NCBI GenBank assembly: GCA_028274465.1 | Contig: CM051455.1 | Span: 137,116,096 to 137,180,095 of the forward strand | DNA length: 64,000 nt | Source of the DNA: Plantago ovata | Taxonomy: Eukaryota > Streptophyta > Magnoliopsida > Lamiales > Plantaginaceae | Direction: 5' to 3' | Shown: positions 43,419-55,625 of the stretch, piece after piece | Position numbering within the stretch: position 1 is the first letter of the stretch | Layout: each line of letters starts with the position of its first letter | Notes under the pieces: generated by a model | The model's database searches: none | Seen by the model: the letters and a program-made list of their open reading frames with translations, nothing else | Told to the model about the DNA's origin: nothing | Translations under genes and position numbers: made by a program

Positions 43419-46037
43419 CTAACTTTCTATCCTGTCAATTGGATTCCCATCTTCCACAGTTGAGTTGGGTTCACCTCTTGAGATGATATTTAATAGACTC
43501 TTTGTCGCTTGCCCAACCACACGAGTCGTCTTCTTTGCCGCCCCTGCCACCACTGGTCGCAAGGAGATGATTGGAAGGGTAGCTCTTTCCTGAATCATGG
43601 CTCCATTTAACAGAAAATGCAAAAAATCAGCAACCAGTTCCCCAAGAAAAAGAAAGAACATCTAGAACAAAATCCGCAGAGCACAATGGAAAAGGATGAG
43701 AAGCTTACACATAGTTTGCTGGTGAGCCAGTGAACCTATTTGCCGGATTCCAGCTTCTGCAGCCTGGACTGCTTGTGCAGACTTGTTGACCCCGTCTGTT
43801 ATTTCTTGGCTGAAAACCAGATGAACCAAAAGTTACACCATTATTGCCATAAACAGGGACTACAGTCCCAGCCTCATGTAGGGACATTCGTTTCCTAATG
43901 TTCTAGACGAATAGGTAACAATCATAGATTTGTACAGAATAAAAAGTCACCATAAAAAATACCAGATCAGTAGATCACACGGATCAATAAGACCAAATTA
44001 CTGATTTTAAATCAGGCCATACATCAAGCTTGTCCTAGCTTCTGAATCATGACATATAAATGGATGAATGGCTATATTACCTCAATGATTCAATGGGCTA
44101 CAGAGATGGCAATATATAATGCAAATTACACTAAATATGTCAACAACAGCCTGCGTAACATAGAACTAATGAGCACATAATGAGCACATTTATACTTGAG
44201 CATTTCAATGATGAAATCATCCGTTGAATCTTGAGAATAAACGAGAAAATTACTTTCAATTCCAAAATGTTGTTCCAGAACGTGAACATCATGAACGAAA
44301 AGCAACTCCTAAAAAAATGATGGTTAATTACTCTGTTTATCTATTCAGTTTCCAAAGGTTAAAGTTATGATTCTAACAGAATTCTGAGGTGGAATGAATG
44401 TAAACTAGATGAACAGGAAACTTGGTTCAAATAAGAATTCAAGTGACACTGTGAATAGTTTATACCTTAAACCACTCAATTCTAGAGTGAGATCACTAAT
44501 TTCCATGCCTGACAACCTGATAGCAGTCATTGTGCTAGGGATCTCGTCTCGGGCCGTATCAGCTAATTTGGAAAGAGAGATTGCTGCTTTCTGCATTGCC
44601 TATTTACAAAATAGAGAACCTTAAGAACAAATGCAGCCTAGGTCGGTCTGCTCTTCTTTCGAAATCAGATAACATTATGTTTGGTTATATTTAGTTTCCG
44701 TGATGGTCCCGCTTATTATTTTCCTTACTCTAGCAAGACGAGCCACCCATACCTCTTTATCAAGAACAAAAGAGAGAAATATACAAAGCGATAACTGATG
44801 ATTGATTAACCAAGCAAAGATTCCTTATTGAAACTTCAAAATTTTAAGCAGGCAGGTTACCGTAAAAAGCAGAGCACCAGATTGATCTGTTGATGTTGAT
44901 AACTTCGCATTGCTGGTAAAGGGAAGGCAGTAACAAATTCAATTTAAAGCACCCGTGCATAATATGCATAGCTATTATTTTCCCAGTGCAACAAGCTTTG
45001 CCATTTCAACTGAGTGACTTCATTTGCTACATTATAAGCTAACATACCATGAGAAAGAAACAGAATACACGACAGGAGCAACATCAAGTAATAATCAAGA
45101 TGAAACCAAAACCAAGTTATATGATCATTTACAATTTGTAAAGTCATGTATACAACAAGTCATGGTCCATCACATTGGACATGCAATGCTCTACATCGAA
45201 CTGTAAGCACGTATCAGACATAAAAACACAGTAAGGCAAGATTTAGTTACAAAACACCAAGTGCCACTGTATTAGTATAATACTAAGTTTCAAAGAAAAA
45301 CTTAGGTAGTATTCCTTCTGATATCGATCAGCTGTCTAAGACTCTAACCCTAACTACTACGAGCACTAATACTTATTCCTTCTGATATCTCGTTGTCACT
45401 TCCAATCCTATTGATTACAGGCTTAAAGCTTTGAAAGCTAAAATATCACTGCAAAAGAAACAGTTAAGAAATTAAGTTATACAAGACCTTAAGCATAAAA
45501 TGCAAAAAGGACACTGCTCACCAGTAATGTCGGCACGGCAGCTACAACGAGGCCGGTGAATGCAACAGAAGCCTACACAATGAAAAATGTACCTATAAGT
45601 TAATCATCATCATTCATCAGCTCAACAGGATTCTTCAACATTACAAAGTATTATATGATCAATCTATTAAGTTCAACCAATCAGAGAACAGAAAGCTAAT
45701 CCCAATTCCATACCGTGCAGGCAATGAAGGTGATGAGAAAGGAAGCTTGATCGCTCAAGCTCAATTTAGGGGCAGAAATGAAATTAACCGGAACTAAAGG
45801 ACTTGTCACTTCGAAATTCAGCGATTCATTTTCAGGAAACGAATTCGAATTTGCTTTGAGATTCTCCGATACTCTGAGCCAAACACAACGACGCCGTTTC
45901 GGTTCTCTGCTGATTTTGAGGCTGAAGAAGGTGAAAACACTGTGTGGCCGAGTTGTTGTGAACGGTGTCGTTTTGGGGAGGAGAATAGGGGACAAATTGG
46001 TGGAGAGTGAGCTGACGGTGATCGGAGGCGTTTTCAT
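43419..46037 (-). CDS. Plastid-type membrane protein of unknown function, six exons
   Basis: Exons read by splice signals: 46037-45714, 45572-45522, 44902-44861, 44599-44466, 43809-43709 and 43600-43419. Phases agree and the joined frame gives 277 residues. The N-terminus is Ser/Thr/Arg-rich with few acidic residues, as in a chloroplast transit peptide (MKTPPITVSSLSTNLSPILL). A hydrophobic stretch near 95-125 spans exons 1-2 (ASFLITFIACT, then ASVAFTGLVVAAVPTLL). After that comes a helical part (MQKAAISLSKLADTARDEIP, then RLSGMEISDLTLELS and QEITDGVNKSAQAVQAAEAG) and a tail with RPVVAGAAKKT. I recognise this layout from conserved plant proteins often labelled DUF948-like or plain transmembrane protein, but know no function. 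Exon 3 (14 codons) is the least certain. Confidence 0.75.
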
Positions 46038-46194
46038 GGCGGCGAGTCGGTGAGCTCAGGTGATGGATTGCAGAATGTAATAGCGAGGGGTGTACGTAGA
46101 GGAACTGATTTTGTTGCGCAAGGTACAACTTTCGTTTCTACAGGTACTTGTCTACTTTGGTCTTATCGGATTTTCTTTAATTTTTTTTTTCTTT

Positions 46195-47010
46195 ATACTA
46201 GTATAAAATTTTATGGGTCCATATCTTTTTAGTACTATGTAAGATACTTTAATATCATATTTGTTCCCACTAAACTAACAATTACATTTTGGTACCCAAA
46301 ATTGACTTTTTCACTTTTCAATTATTGAATTTTGGTTGATCCAAACAACCTTAGTGAAAAACATGATTTTCTTAATTTTTCTTTTTCATAATTTTTCATA
46401 AATTGAATAAGAATTTTCATAATTTTTCTTTTTTTTTTTTCCTTTTCTTTTCACCTTATTCTTTTCTATTGTCTTCCTTTTTCTTTTTTCATCTTCTTCT
46501 TCTTCAATTTTTCGGTACCAGAACTCCGATAGTGAAGCTCCGATTGAGCTTTACTCATGGAGACAGTGAAGCTCTCCGACCGAGCTTCACAACCCCAGTT
46601 TGGGGATGTGAAGCTCCGATCTGGAGCTTCACGCCCCAAATCGGAGATGTGAAGTTTCGATGGCTCCGGTCACCGGAGTTCCGATCTTCTTTAATTTTTT
46701 TTATTTTTTATTTTTTAATATATATTTTACTTTTTATGATATTTCATTAATATTAAGTTTATAGGGTAATAAGTTTTAGAAATTATGTAACTTAAGAAAC
46801 AAAGAAAAAAGAAAAAGAAAGTTAAGACCTTGTTTGGATCACCCAATGGCAATTATGTAATTACAACAAAGTCAACCCAAAAATCCATTTTCAGATACTA
46901 GAATGTAATTGTTGATCTAATGGGAACAAATATGATATTAAGTCGTCTATCATGGTACTAATGTGAAATTAACTCAAATTTTATAATACCGAACAAGAAC
47001 CAAGTCCTTA
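46195..47010. mobile_element. hairpin-type DNA transposon relic with long inverted ends
   Basis: The left arm near 46235-46360 (ttaatatcatatttgttccc, then caattacatt and tgatccaaacaa) is found inverted in the right arm near 46830-46975, where the plus strand reads ttgtttggatca, then aatgtaattgttgatc and gggaacaaatatgatatt. Each arm is about 150 bp or more. Between them lies a cluster of gaagctccga/agcttcac words in both orientations (46530-46660). No transposase is present. Long inverted ends favour a Mutator-like or fold-back element; target duplication not resolved. Confidence 0.65.
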
Positions 47011-47592
47011 TAAAACCGAACTAGACCGCTCATAAAGGAGCACTTCAATTATTTACCGTCCTAAGCGTAGTAAAGTAAATTTGCACAAGTTAAAATGTTT
47101 GTGCAATGTTTCCTTGTTTAAAACAAGATTAGATATTAAAATGGCATTTGTCTATAATAAACAAGTCCAAGAAAATCTCCCCCTTTTTCTCCAGGGTCAA
47201 AAAAAAAATTGCAAAGAGAATTCTTCTCACCACCTGAATATGCATGTCCATTAGCATGCTCTCTTCTCTTCTTCTCCAAATGATTTTTCCTTCACCTCTT
47301 TTCACCTTTTCACACTGCATTGACATTATCCATTATTGTTCTTAATATAAGGGTCCTTCACATTTCTGGAGGACCCTGTCACATACATATACATATATGC
47401 ATATGCATGCATAACATTCCTCCTTCACCTCTTCATATATATACTAGTTTCTATGTTGACGAAAACCGGATTAATATTGGGATCTTGGATTCGCAACACG
47501 ATAGGACATCATTTGGGGCGTTCTTGAGGATTAAAGAACGTTGGGAGATTTTAATGTACGTGACCAGTTTCGTGTGAGAGAGGGTGAAGAAA

Positions 47593-50004
47593 ATGAACTG
47601 CTTCTCATGTTTTGGATGTAAGGAAGGAACTGCAGATGCCGCGGTAAAGGAGGATTCTCCAGAAGGTCAAGAACAACCTGCCTACACCCCACCACCCACA
47701 ACTGCACAGCCTTCTAAAGGTATAGTACATTTTTATATATACACTTGTTGTTATGTGTGTATGTTTATCACTTGATCAAAGAACTACAAGTGAATGTGAT
47801 CCAAGAAATGATGAGTGAAACGAGAATAGGAGGTCGATTTCACATATGGCCTAATGATGTGTTATGTATATATTGGTTAGTAGGTTGAATTTAAGCAGTT
47901 TCCATAGAAAGGCTACTCCTGTTGGGAGTTTGTTTAGGTTGATTTGATAAGCATGCAGTATTCATCCTGGATTTTATTAGGAGTACTAAAGTCTAAATAA
48001 TGGTTCCTTCTTACAGATTGTACAGATGAAAGAGCTTCATCAGTTGATGGCGACGAGGATGATGAACCTATTGATGTAGATGAAGGAGGTACTACAGCAA
48101 AGGCATACACTTTCCGGGAACTTGCGTCTGCAACAAAGAATTTCCGTAAAGAATGTCTACTTGGCGAATGTCCATTTGGAAGAATATTTAGAGGCACACT
48201 TCAGTCAAGTGGACAGGTAGTTGATATAGACTAAACAAGTCTGCTCTTGCAAACAGTGAACAGATTTTGCAAAAGGTTTTATAACTAAGTGTTTTATCAT
48301 GATCATTTTTTCGGATAGGTTGTCTTGGTGAGGCAGCTAGAGAGGAGTGCAACACTAGAGAGCAAGGAATTTCAGGTTGAAGTTTTAAAGCTAAGTCTCC
48401 TTCAACATCCGAACCTGGTTCGCTTAATCGGATACTGTGCTGATGGAGAGCAAAGGCTCTTGGTCTATGAATACATGCCATCGGGTCATGTGGATAAACA
48501 TTTATTCGGTACACTTCATAATCCTTCAAAAATTTGGTTATGGAGTAGATTTTTTTCATCCTTGTAGTGCACAGGTAATAACATGTTTAGGCCTGAGCAG
48601 ATATTCCAGCAGACAGAAAACCGTTAAAATGGTCAGCTAGAATGAAAATAGCTTCCGGTGTTGCTCAAGGCCTTGAGTATCTGCATGAAAAGGCCGATCC
48701 TCCTGTCATATACCGCGACTTAAAGTCCTGCAGCATCATGCTGGATGAAACGAACAACCCAAGACTTTCAGACTATGGGCTTTTGAAGCTTTTGCAAAGT
48801 GGTAGTAAGATGCATTTATCAACTCAGGTTACATCATCTGGTTATTGTGCACCAGAGTTCGGAAGAGATGGTGAATTGACACTCAAGTCTGATGTATACA
48901 GTTTTGGAGTTGTCCTATTGGAGCTTATCTCGGGTCGTAGAGCCTTGGACTCTACACTCCCCGAAGATGACCAAAGTTTAGTAGCTTGGGTAAGCAATAA
49001 TTACACGGCTTTCTCTTAAGAATCACTTATATTGTACTAGCAGTTTTGATAATCACTACTTCATGATAGACACAAGCTACTGCAAGAACTAACTTGATGA
49101 AATGAAACAGGCACAACCTATTTTCAAGGATCCGAAAAGGTTTCCAGATATGGCAGATCCACTTCTCAAAGGCGAATATCCAGTAACAAGCTTGAATCAG
49201 GCAGTTGGAGTGGCAGCAATGTGTTTACAGGAGGAACCGATGGTTCGTCCTATGATTAGTGATATAGTGGCTGCCTTAAGTTTTCTCGCGGTGGCTACTC
49301 CTGATATGCCTATCCCTACTCGTCTTGCCCCTATGTTGTCCGCGAGAGTGGACACTATAACTCAGCATGTGAATCAGCCCAATCCTGGAGAAGGCCGCGC
49401 TTCTGATCATAAAAAGGATGACAGTTCAGATAGTGAGGACGACGAGGATACTTGTCATTCTGATGATGAGTATGAAGATGAACAAGAAGACGACGATGAA
49501 AATGATCAAAATTCAGATTCAGAAAAGCCTGTTAAAAAAATCAATGAATCTGGTGAATGGACTTCCTTGTCAGGGAAAAGTAAGGCAGATTCTAAGTGTA
49601 GCAGTTTTGGCTCAATGGCCTCAAGTGCCGGTTTCAGTTTAAGGTGCGACAGCACGTATCCAGAACGTGAGCTGCATGCAAAACAAGAAGTAATCCACGA
49701 ATCGCATCATTTCCATTCTAATTCTAGTAGTGATGAAGAATCATGCAATAAGGGATGTAAGTCTAGTTCTCAAGTTAGAAGATTGGAAAGCAAAAAATCT
49801 AAGAAGAGAATGTCCAAAAAGAGACAGAACAGCAGCATATCAAAATCCAGTGTTTCATCACATTCGAGGAACGAAAACGTGATGGAATCAGATGATGATG
49901 ACGATGGATCCGACTTTGTGTACTCAGTACACAGCAGCAGTGTTGGATCAGACTATGAAGGTGATGATCACAGCCCGGAACATGAAGACTCAATGCAAGA
50001 TTAA
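47593..50004 (+). CDS. RLCK-VII/PBL-like receptor-like cytoplasmic kinase, atypical catalytic motifs, five exons
   Basis: Exons 47593-47719, 48017-48216, 48319-48508, 48601-48989 and 49111-50004 join in phase to 599 residues. The N-terminus MNCFSCFGC has cysteines suited to palmitoylation, as in PBL kinases that attach to the plasma membrane. The kinase domain begins near [13 protein letters not shown]. The glycine loop is LGECPFGR (usual GxGxFG lost), the VAVK lysine is Arg (VVLVRQL), the catalytic loop is [11 protein letters not shown] (Asp kept, Asn changed to Ser), and DFG is DYG. GYCAPEF and [13 protein letters not shown] are kept. A long acidic Ser/Asp/Glu tail with [12 protein letters not shown] follows. 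Because the Lys and Asn are changed, it may be a pseudokinase or scaffold. The start is the first Met that gives the Cys motif. Confidence 0.88.
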
Positions 50005-50940
50005 TGGTATATAGGAATGAATACGAGGCGCAAGAACCGGTTATCAAATTTTTGTCAGAAATTTTTGAGTTTTTGCAAATCTTTCGTGTGTTTTGGAGAT
50101 GTAAAGTAGTATAAATGCGGTGTACTGATGCGCAGGAAATGTTTTCATATTAGCTCTTAGCTGTTACAAATAGTGCTTTTTTTTTTTTTTCTTTTAATAA
50201 TTTGCAAGTAGCCATTGCTATGCATTTTGGAAGTCATGTGCATATATAGTCTTAGTGACTTGGAAATTTTGTGGCACTGCCTTTAGCAGTCATTTTTACT
50301 TTTTTTTTTATTTCTTTCACCCCTACACTACATACTATAGTACATAAGTAATGCTTGGAAACAATTACAAAGATAGACCAACACCTTCATCCAACTTATC
50401 CGCGATTCACCGAGCAGTGTTACATACAACTAATTTGGTCGAGCACAATTGGACCCTTTTTGTAGGGCGACTCACCGAGCAGTGTTTCGTGCATTCACAG
50501 GTTTTGAATCTTGCCTATGAACTCAAACCCTTTATCACTTGAATCAACAATGTTTTATTACATTTAGAAGTCTCAAACCTTACTTAAGTGTCACTTGAAT
50601 TAACAACGGTTGGGATGTATTTGGTTTGTCTGACATTCTTTATATATATATAGTATAGAGTTTATTAAGTTTTAGAAATAGTTTTGAGAAAAACGCGTTT
50701 TATGATAATACTCCATAATCCATATCAAATCAATGTCATGAGGTGTCATTTTGGATCCAAACAATTTAAACCTACCTAGCTAGCTCTATATGACAAGTAG
50801 ATCAGCATTATAAGAACAGTAATTTGATGTATAAACAACACCTCAGTTGAGTCAACTAGCATGTATCTTGTTTGATTACCAACCTCAACCTGTAATTCTA
50901 AATTCAAACACATGTACATGCAGTATCATTCTCTTAAACA
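50005..50940. other. spacer between kinase and lipid-transfer gene
   Basis: No gene. A pair of short similar words (caccgagcagtgtt at 50409 and 50472) is repeated 63 bp apart. The remainder is AT-rich promoter-like sequence. Confidence 0.5.
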
Positions 50941-50941
50941 C

Positions 50942-50950
50942 TATAAATAA
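50942..50950 (+). promoter_or_regulatory. TATA box of lipid-transfer-like gene
   Basis: TATAAATAA, about 50 bases upstream of the ATG at 51001, a typical plant spacing for a short leader. Confidence 0.6.
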
Positions 50951-51000
50951 ACATATGTCATGATCATCATGCTTCAAGATTTACATACACATTTCTACCC

Positions 51001-51468
51001 ATGAAACTACTCAAAACTAACCAGTATGGAACTCTTCTTTTCATCATCATCAACATCACATTTTCTTTCCTTGTCACACTAAATCTGGCCCAAGTGCAGC
51101 TGAGAGAGTGCATAACCCACCTCCGCCCTTGCCTCGACTTCATCAACACCAACCAAACGCCCCCTGATACTTGCTGCCAACCTCTTGATTACGTCACTAA
51201 ATCAATCCCAGAATGCTTGTGCAGCTTGATGAACGTTCCAAATGCCACCGTAGCCCAACAATCAGGTCTTAACACCACACAGGCACAAACATTGTCTGGA
51301 AGATGTGGCCACAGTGCTATAAATCTGCTGGGGTGCGTTTCTGGTACTAATGATCATACACAATCAACGACTAGCTCCACTCCAAGTTTTACCAGCTTTT
51401 CAGTACAGTCTTTATTACTCTTCAATATAGCCATTGCAGCTTCAATGATTCTATTTTTACGGGCTTAG
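51001..51468 (+). CDS. GPI-anchored non-specific lipid-transfer-like protein
   Basis: 155 residues. A signal peptide (about 1-30, hydrophobic LLFIIINITFSFLV) is followed by the eight-cysteine motif: Cys 37, 44, 58-59, 72, 74, 102 and 112, in the C..C..CC..CxC..C..C order of the LTP/2S-albumin fold. Then comes a Ser/Thr-rich linker (STTSSTPSFTSFS) and a C-terminal hydrophobic end (LLLFNIAIAASMILFLRA) that fits a GPI-anchor signal. Such LTPG proteins carry or bind lipids at the outer face of the plasma membrane and in cuticle building. Here it is a single exon; some family members have an intron near the end of the cysteine domain. The start at 51001 is the first ATG after the TATA box. Confidence 0.9.
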   Translation: MKLLKTNQYGTLLFIIINITFSFLVTLNLAQVQLRECITHLRPCLDFINTNQTPPDTCCQPLDYVTKSIPECLCSLMNVPNATVAQQSGLNTTQAQTLSGRCGHSAINLLGCVSGTNDHTQSTTSSTPSFTSFSVQSLLLFNIAIAASMILFLRA

Positions 51469-53160
51469 CTAGCCGATCGACCATGTTACTGTTACATTAC
51501 ATATATTATGTTTCGCTACAATATTCTAAATCAGGTATATCAATGTATTATGTACTCATAAGATTGATTATATCCACCAAACAATATTGTGTTCTAGTAA
51601 AAAACTAATGTTATGATCAATGGAAAAGTTTCATAACAAATTGTTTTATTATCAATGCAAAAATATACATAAACTATAGGACTATCTATGTACACAAGTG
51701 ACAAGTCTACTTATAAATGCATGTTTCACGTACATGTGTCCTAGATAATAAAATGTTCCACTCTTAAATAGTATAATTTCACGTGAATCATATTAATAAT
51801 TGGTATGCCAACACAATAAATTTATATTTAACTATCAGACTCAAAATTTAGGGGTGTTACAATCACCCTTCAAAGGAATTTGATTTCCAAATTCTCAAAT
51901 AATTTTACAACTATTGACAACGGATAAAAATTGATTGATATCCATCGCGAATTAATCGAATACATTGGTATGACTTTAATATATTATTCAAGTGGAGATG
52001 GATCATGTGGCTAGATGAGCGGAGGATTATAATTATGGTGTATATACAAAATAGGAGCCAATGTATGTGAAATCTGGATATGTGACCTGGAGACTTGGAG
52101 TGATAGTTTGTTATAATTATCATTCTTTTGATTATTTAGTTGTGTTATGATATGATTAGTGTGTAGAAGTCTACTAGGAGTGTAATGATAATATGATATT
52201 AAGTTCTTCAGAGACGTCTTCCTTGTAAGCCTGACATATAAAGGCATTCAACGTTTACATTTATTAATGAATTATTAATAATCAATTGGTATGGGATGAC
52301 GATTATTTACAGAGCGATCGAGTTGCTGACTTTTTCGATTAATCACTTATAGGAGGTAAAAATGACTATCTTGTGCACATGAATAATTTTGGTATTTCAG
52401 CTCCTGGACAATTCAGCTTTAGCAAAAAAAAAAAAAAAAACCAAAGCTAGATGGGACATGAGAGAGATCTGGATAACAATGGTTGTGTTGGGGATTTTAA
52501 TGAAACGAATGAACTTTCAATTTGTTAGATGTATTGGTTATTTGGACGGACCTAACACGTTGAAAATAAGCTTTCCATGACCGTGTATTTCCGTTTGTTG
52601 AAATGGATGTGTCAATAAAGCGTCAAGTCACTAAAATCCCGTGTGGTGAAAGGTGATTAATGCACATAGTGTTTGATCAATACATGGATGAGTTAAGTCA
52701 TTCAAATACAGTTGGATCCACTGTGCTAAAGTTCATGGGAAATGAGCAAATGTGTATGAAAATTTAAGTTTTGGGAAAGGGAACTCTTGAAGCATAGATG
52801 TTCCATACTCGTTGTAGCATTGATATCGTAGAAAGCTACTGGAAAGCTTTGCTGCAGCATTGATATAGAATGCTACAACGATGATATCAAATGTTTGTCA
52901 CAGTTTTACAGTATACTTCGCTGCAGCATTATGTAAATGATGCTACAACATTTGAGGTTCCCAACTCTCTGAAAAAGGTTTCGCAACAGGGAAACAAAGA
53001 CACTGCTGCAATATTACGTACGCACCTGTTTAATTTTTTGGCAGATTTTCAAGTGGTTTCACGAAAGGTTGCATCATTAAAGTGTATGGTTGTTATCCAT
53101 TCGACATTGTGACTGTTGAATGAAGGTTTCTACACTCTTGGAAGGGTTGTAACACTTGGG
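51469..53160. other. spacer; no gene recognised
   Basis: AT-rich. Near 52810-52960 the words gttgtagcattgatatc, gctgcagcattgata and atgctacaac recur in direct and inverted order, a small local repeat. A poly(A) run is at 52424-52441. Confidence 0.5.
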
Positions 53161-53177
53161 AAAGGACATGAAAGAAG

Positions 53178-53185
53178 TATAAATA
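53178..53185 (+). promoter_or_regulatory. orphan TATA box and leader next to LINE
   Basis: TATAAATA is followed about 30 bases later by tcatcaacacacttgc and a CA-rich leader-like stretch to about 53350, where LINE sequence starts. No plus-strand coding exon follows. Confidence 0.35.
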
Positions 53186-53379
53186 GATGATGAGCCTCAT
53201 TTCATCAACACACTTGCAAACACAAGCAAATACTTCTCCTTATACCTCATACAAGAGTCGACTGAAGTCCAGACTAGTCACATAACCAAAAACAACCAAG
53301 ACACCTAACAACTGCTAGAAGACGCAACGAGCAACAGCCCTCAACCGAAAACAAGCCCCTCAACAAGGTGTGCGAGGCC

Positions 53380-53866
53380 GGGGAAAATGGTACTTATGTA
53401 CACCACACGCCTAATGATAGTCTCAATCATCTTGCTTTCGTCAATCGAAAGTTGCTGGAATATCTTTTATTTTCGAGTTTGCCAAACGGTGTACACACAT
53501 TCCGCAAATAGCCCCTGGATAATTCTTACCTTGCTTCCCTTTCCCTGGGCGCGTTTTGTCATCTGTTTGATCCCGTCATCCCACCCGGGCCACACCACAT
53601 CAAAGTGTGCCCAGCGCATCACAGCATCCAGGATGTGTTTCGTGATCGCACATGCGAAGAACAGATGTTCTATATTCTCAGGCTCACCGCAATATATACA
53701 TCGTTCATCAGTGGTAACGCCAAACCTTATGAGTCAATCTTTTGTGGCAAGACGTTTACTAAGGCATAGCCAAAGTATGAAGACAGATCGAGGTCCTACC
53801 ATGTTCTTGAGGATCAAAGCTCTCCAGTGTATCTTTTCTTTTGGTCCACGAAGCCCCTTGTATATG
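53380..53866 (-). pseudogene. LINE zf-RVT domain
   Basis: Minus-strand reading gives KNMVGPRSVFILWLCLSKRL, then RFGVTTDERCIYCGEPENIE and HLFFACAITKH, the C..C..H..C zinc-binding region that follows plant LINE reverse transcriptase. There is an in-frame stop between the two parts. Confidence 0.75.
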
Positions 53867-55436
53867 TCACTGACTACATAATTGTCCTTTCGCTACACAA
53901 TCCGTCCATTCAGGGAGCATATAGATTTGCCCCCGACTTTTCAGAGTCTGCTTAAGCGTCCAAGAGCAGGTCGATTGGGGGGGGAGGTCCTGGATGGAGG
54001 TATCACGAAGGTAATAGGCATGGATCCATTTAATCCACAGTTTGTCACTTTTATTATGTATGTTCCACAGCATCTTCGCCAACAACGCTTGGTTCCACTC
54101 CTTTAACGCTATGACATTAAGCCATCCACAGCTTTTTGGGTCGCATATCTTATCCCACGCCACAAGCGCTTTGCGGGATTGATTCTCATGTCCACTCCAT
54201 AAGAACACCCTGCAAATCCTTTCAATGTGTTGTATTACCTGTTTAGGAAGAGGGAGAACTTGTAGCCAGTAATTTGTCATGGAGAATAACACACTCTTGA
54301 TAAGCTGATGATGACCAGCATAACTCAGTAGTCGAGACGTCCAATGATGTCTTCTACTAAGTATCTTATCAATCAGAGGTTGGCATTGATTTATTGTAAG
54401 TTTACTAGAAGAGAGCGGTACCCCCAAGTATTTAACAGGCAACGCCCCAATGACAAAGCCAGTACGCTAAAGGATACGAGTTTGTTCCGTCACATGCACC
54501 CCCCAAAGAACACACGACATTGCCTATATTGGCTTTGAGCCCCGTCGACCTCGAGAATTTACCAGATTGTTGCATGAGCAAATCAACAGACCCCAAGTCG
54601 CCACGCATAAATAGCATCAGATCATCCGCGAAACACAGGTTAATGATTTTTAGCCTCTCGCGCTTAGGGTGGAAATTAAAGTTCGGCTTCTCTGCTAGTT
54701 GTTGCAAGCAGCGATGTAAGTATTCCATGATTAGAACAAAGAATAATGGCGACATCAGGTCACCTTGTCACAAACCTCTATTGGCTTTCAGTATCCTAGA
54801 TGGTACCCCATTAATAGAATATCTGTAAGACACCGTCGTCACACAGAGCATTACCCACTGCACAAACCTGAAAGGGAAGACCAGCTCCTTCAAAATTCCC
54901 TCTAGAGCACAAAATTCTACTGTATCAAACGCCTTTTGCATGTCCATCTGAACCATGCAGCATGGTGATATGCCCTTCCTGTTATAGCCCTTTACCAATT
55001 CTTGTGCCATCAGAATATTATCATGGATGTCGCGGCCTGGTACGAATGCCGATTGACAATCACTAACAGCCCCATTGATAACCCTTCCCATGCGATTGGT
55101 GAGGATTTTTTAGATTAGTTTGAAAACCGTAGTGCAACACGATATTGGCAGCATTTCTTTCATGGTCTTGGCCCCGACAACTTTTGGGATTAATGTGACA
55201 AGCGTGCAGTTCCATGCGGGGTATAACTCACGTTGTTGAAAGAATTCAAGTACAGCAGCAACCACATCCGTTTTGGTGAGTTGCCATGTGGATTTAAAGA
55301 ACTTGGAGTTAAAGCCGTCAATTCCCGGTGCTTTGTAGTCTCCAATTCCCTTTAAAGCTTCTATTATCTCATTCTCCGTAATATCCATGACCAAGCTCTC
55401 TCTGTCACATTGTGAAAGGTACGGGCCTGCCCTCAA
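53867..55436 (-). pseudogene. LINE reverse transcriptase, broken into four frames
   Basis: Pieces in order: KGIGDYKAPGIDGFNSKFFK (55110-55436), QMDMQKAFDTVEFCAL (54768-55091), QGDLMSPLFFVLI with INLCFADDLMLFMRGD (54432-54755; FADD is the catalytic motif), and VKYLGVPLSSSKLT with the thumb region (53867-54442). Breaks at each junction show an inactive copy. Confidence 0.88.
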
Positions 55437-55625
55437 GGCGGTAATATCAACTGCCTTGATTCTCTGTGCCGTTTGCCCAACTAGTTGATCATAGAATGAA
55501 AGAATCTCCGTTTCAATTTCAGCATGGGAAAAAACCTCTCCGCCATCTTGAGTTATAGAAGGGAGCGTATTCCAGCTACCTTATTCTTGTGACGAACCGA
55601 GGCATGGAAAAAAGCCGTGTTACCA

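Noticed and set aside
45778..46232. Plus-strand frames overlapping the first exon of the membrane-protein gene
   Set aside because: Antisense shadows of exon 1 on the minus strand, where splice sites and homology support a gene.
46403..46750. 115-codon plus-strand frame in the hairpin element
   Set aside because: Low-complexity Phe/Leu/Ser from a T-rich tract and the inverted-word centre of the element.
53387..53881. 164-codon plus-strand frame
   Set aside because: Antisense to the LINE zf-RVT domain, which has the expected Cys/His pattern on the minus strand.
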